Shown here: positions 61,998 through 64,000 of the stretch, piece by piece
Position numbering within the stretch: the first letter of the stretch is position 1
How the letters are laid out: each line of letters opens with the position of its first letter
NCBI GenBank assembly: GCA_026874595.1
Contig: CM049311.1
Span: 11,003,676-11,067,675, forward strand
DNA length: 64,000 bases
Reading direction: 5' to 3'
DNA from: Sipunculus nudus
Lineage: Eukaryota > Annelida > Sipuncula > Golfingiida > Sipunculidae
Notes under the pieces: model-generated
Told to the model about the DNA's origin: nothing
Databases searched by the model: none
Seen by the model: the letters and a program-made list of their open reading frames with translations, nothing else
Program-made: the position numbers and the translations under genes

Positions 61998-63739
61998 CTT
62001 TTAAGTTCAAGTTCTTTCAGTCGTTATTATGAGCACGGATCTGTCGTGTGTATGTATCAGATATTTAATAAATTGGTTCAGATCAATTCAATGCGTTGAA
62101 AGATGCCTGTTTATGTTCAATTATTTTCTCTGAGCACCATATTTAGTCACTCCTCTCATTCCGACTTTTTGCTCTCTCAGAAACAAATACTTCAAAACTG
62201 ATGGGGACAAGTGAAAGAACTTTAAGCGTTTGATAATAATTGGAATATAAACTAGGACATCCACGTCTGGGTGCCATGGCAAATCATTGTGCTCTGCCTA
62301 ACCTCCCACAGAATGTGTTAATGCACGTTCACATCCTCATCTGAATGTTAACTTGATTTTTATGTAAATTTTTATACAGTTATATAAGTATAAGAAATAT
62401 CCCGTTTAAACGACAATGCAGGAATACGTTTTTCCTGGTATTGGAGAAAATCTAAAGTATTTATAATTTTCTTGCAAAACAATTAAATCGAAATTGTAGA
62501 AAACACACTGCCTATATTTGTGTAGACTTTTGATATTTGTGGCAAACAATGAATGTTGCAATAATGGAAACAACTCCAGTCACAATGACATATATGTATA
62601 AGTAGCCTACAGTTTCAAGCAAGTACAAACATATAACATGTATTAAATATTAGAAAAATAAAACATTATCGATTGACGATATTTTTTTATGCTTCGCCTT
62701 GGCATATTTTGACAGTGAACGTAATTAGAGGATATAATTTTGAAGATATTATATCAGGCTGAAATTGTGAACACGATTGTTTGTCCAAAATTGGCTTAGG
62801 TTTCACAAAAATTAATCAATTTAAATATATTATGTTTGTGGAACTGCAGTTCTCACAATGTAATTGAATACAATATTTATAATATATATATTGGCAATAT
62901 CAAATGTAAACATTATTATAAAATTTAAAGTTATCTTATGCGGACAGAGACAACGGTAGTTTGGTGGATTAAATATGAATCTTGTGGATTAAATAAAAAA
63001 TAAAACAAGAGAAGGACCAAGAAAACCTCATTGTCAGAAACGATGTGTGAACTTTCTAGCAATATGCGACTGAAAGGTCTACAGTAGGAACGTCAGAGAG
63101 AATTAACTATGCACAAAGATATACCAAAACACACAAGGGTATACATTGTCTTGGAAAAGAGTCTTATAAAAGGTAGAATGTTTTGTGTCAAATTCATTCT
63201 ATTACTACATGTGGGAACTAATTCTAGTGGCATGCTGCAGCAAAACTAACTAAACATAACACGTTCATCATATCACAGCAACCATACCAAACACACAAAA
63301 CACAGGTCTAAGTGTACAAATTTATTATCGAAAACAACAGGCCAGGAATGAAGAGATAAGTCAGGTAACTTTATTCCAAGTATTTTAATTACAATATCTT
63401 AATACGCTTATATTGATACTGACCACCTCAACGCGACGATGATGAAATATTAATTGGTATTTGGCTATGAGACATGCTTTTGATAAAATTAAAGTTTGTA
63501 TTAAGTCTCAGTTGTCTAAGCTATAGCTATATACATGAAGATTTGATAAGATTGATAAATTATTTACGTCTGTCATCTCAGATTGAAATATGTTAATAAT
63601 GTGAATATTAATTGTGCACCACACTAATTCTTTTCAAACCTGGCCCGCGCCTAAAAGTGTCCAATCAAATTTGGCCATTTGTTGAACCGATAAGGACATG
63701 AGTCATGTGACCTCAGCCCAGCACGCTGATTGGTTCTCA
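61997..63739. other. No exon seen; includes 3' flank of knottin paralogue B
   Basis: AT-rich. Minus-strand AATAAA hexamers lie at 63375-63370 and 63326-63321, 365-415 nt beyond the stop of paralogue B, and could end its transcript. Confidence 0.4.
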
Positions 63740-63890
63740 TCAGCCATAGAACAATTGTCGTTTGCAACGGCAGTTGCTATTCCAAAAACGGCATTTGCAC
63801 GTGTAGCCGTCACAGCACGTCAGACCAAACGTGGTATCCGAGTCACAAATGTCATCATATTTGCCGCAAAATAAATCGTCCAACTTGGTC
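63740..63890 (-). CDS. Knottin-like secreted peptide, last exon (paralogue B)
   Basis: On the minus strand the exon begins at 63890 after an excellent acceptor GTTTTTTCTGTCTCCCGCAG-type tract. It carries one leftover base (phase-2 intron, as in paralogue A), then 49 codons and TGA at 63742-63740. Cysteines are spaced C-x6-C-x9-CC-x4-C-x-C-x6-C-x-C. CGKYDDIC and CCDGYTCKCRFW align with CGKFNDIC and CCNGYTCKCNFW in paralogue A. The chain ends Leu-Phe-Tyr-Gly, so Gly can donate a C-terminal amide. The upstream exon with the signal peptide lies beyond the right edge, or in the last 110 bases where I see none. Reading through the acceptor gives a longer ORF to 63958, which I reject because paralogue A diverges upstream of the same splice point. 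Biological role unknown. Confidence 0.8.
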
Positions 63891-64000
63891 CTGCGGGAGA
63901 CAGAAAAAACCACAACATGCAGATTAGCTCCGCCACAAATGCACATGCTTACATGCAAGAAATAAATAGTAAAGAATAGTACAGAGTATACAAAGTTACA

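Noticed and set aside
1-64000. CRISPR arrays, operons, prokaryotic ribosome-binding sites, rRNA or tRNA genes
   Set aside because: None seen; composition and spliced exons indicate a eukaryotic genome.

Overview
The window is AT-rich, gene-poor animal DNA. It has spliced exons, long introns, no operons, many (TA)n, (GA)n and (C)n runs, and a dense, varied set of transposable elements. The repeat styles (Helitron-like elements ending in small hairpins after tandem monomers, solo LTRs, several MITE families, a 5'-truncated LINE with a TA-microsatellite tail) and the cysteine-rich secreted peptide exons fit a marine lophotrochozoan, most likely a bivalve mollusc. That placement is inference; no ribosomal or mitochondrial marker is present.

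Host coding sequence that I can support is small and all on the minus strand. (1) At 4056-4207 lies a protein-coding exon whose translation matches the start of the von Willebrand-A domain of Mediator subunit 25 (MED25). A likely 5'-UTR exon and ETS-type promoter lie at about 5.63-5.83 kb. The rest of the gene runs off the left edge, so 1-4055 is intron, invaded by a Helitron-like element (173-1349) and a hAT element (2305-3863). (2) At 48923-49100 and 63740-63890 lie two paralogous last exons of an eight-cysteine knottin-like secreted peptide. They share the same intron phase, the same cysteine framework and C-terminal amidation signals. Their signal-peptide exons were not found.

The rest is mobile and repetitive. 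5.88-9.42 kb holds a diverged array of ~0.68-kb monomers. 10.79-11.79 kb is a purine-rich minisatellite that creates spurious Leu/Ser ORFs. 14.22 kb is a near-perfect 34-bp-arm hairpin. 15.36-16.66 kb is a truncated LINE. 23.44-24.41 kb is a pogo/Tigger-like element. 26.36-27.54 kb is a second copy of the Helitron-like element with exactly the same length as the first. 37.14-38.84 kb is a TIR element that appears to carry its own promoter and splice sites. 40.87-41.70 and 45.77-46.46 kb are two independent solo LTRs. 49.8-51.3 kb holds six copies of an unusual ~20-bp motif. 52.06-52.65 kb is a PIF/Harbinger-like MITE. 54.75-55.28 kb is another Helitron-like fragment.

Findings most worth follow-up: the amidated knottin pair, the TIR element with internal CRE, donor and acceptor, the mixed-orientation motif cluster at 50 kb, and the palindrome GGTGGCGCCACC recurring in otherwise distinct repeat families.
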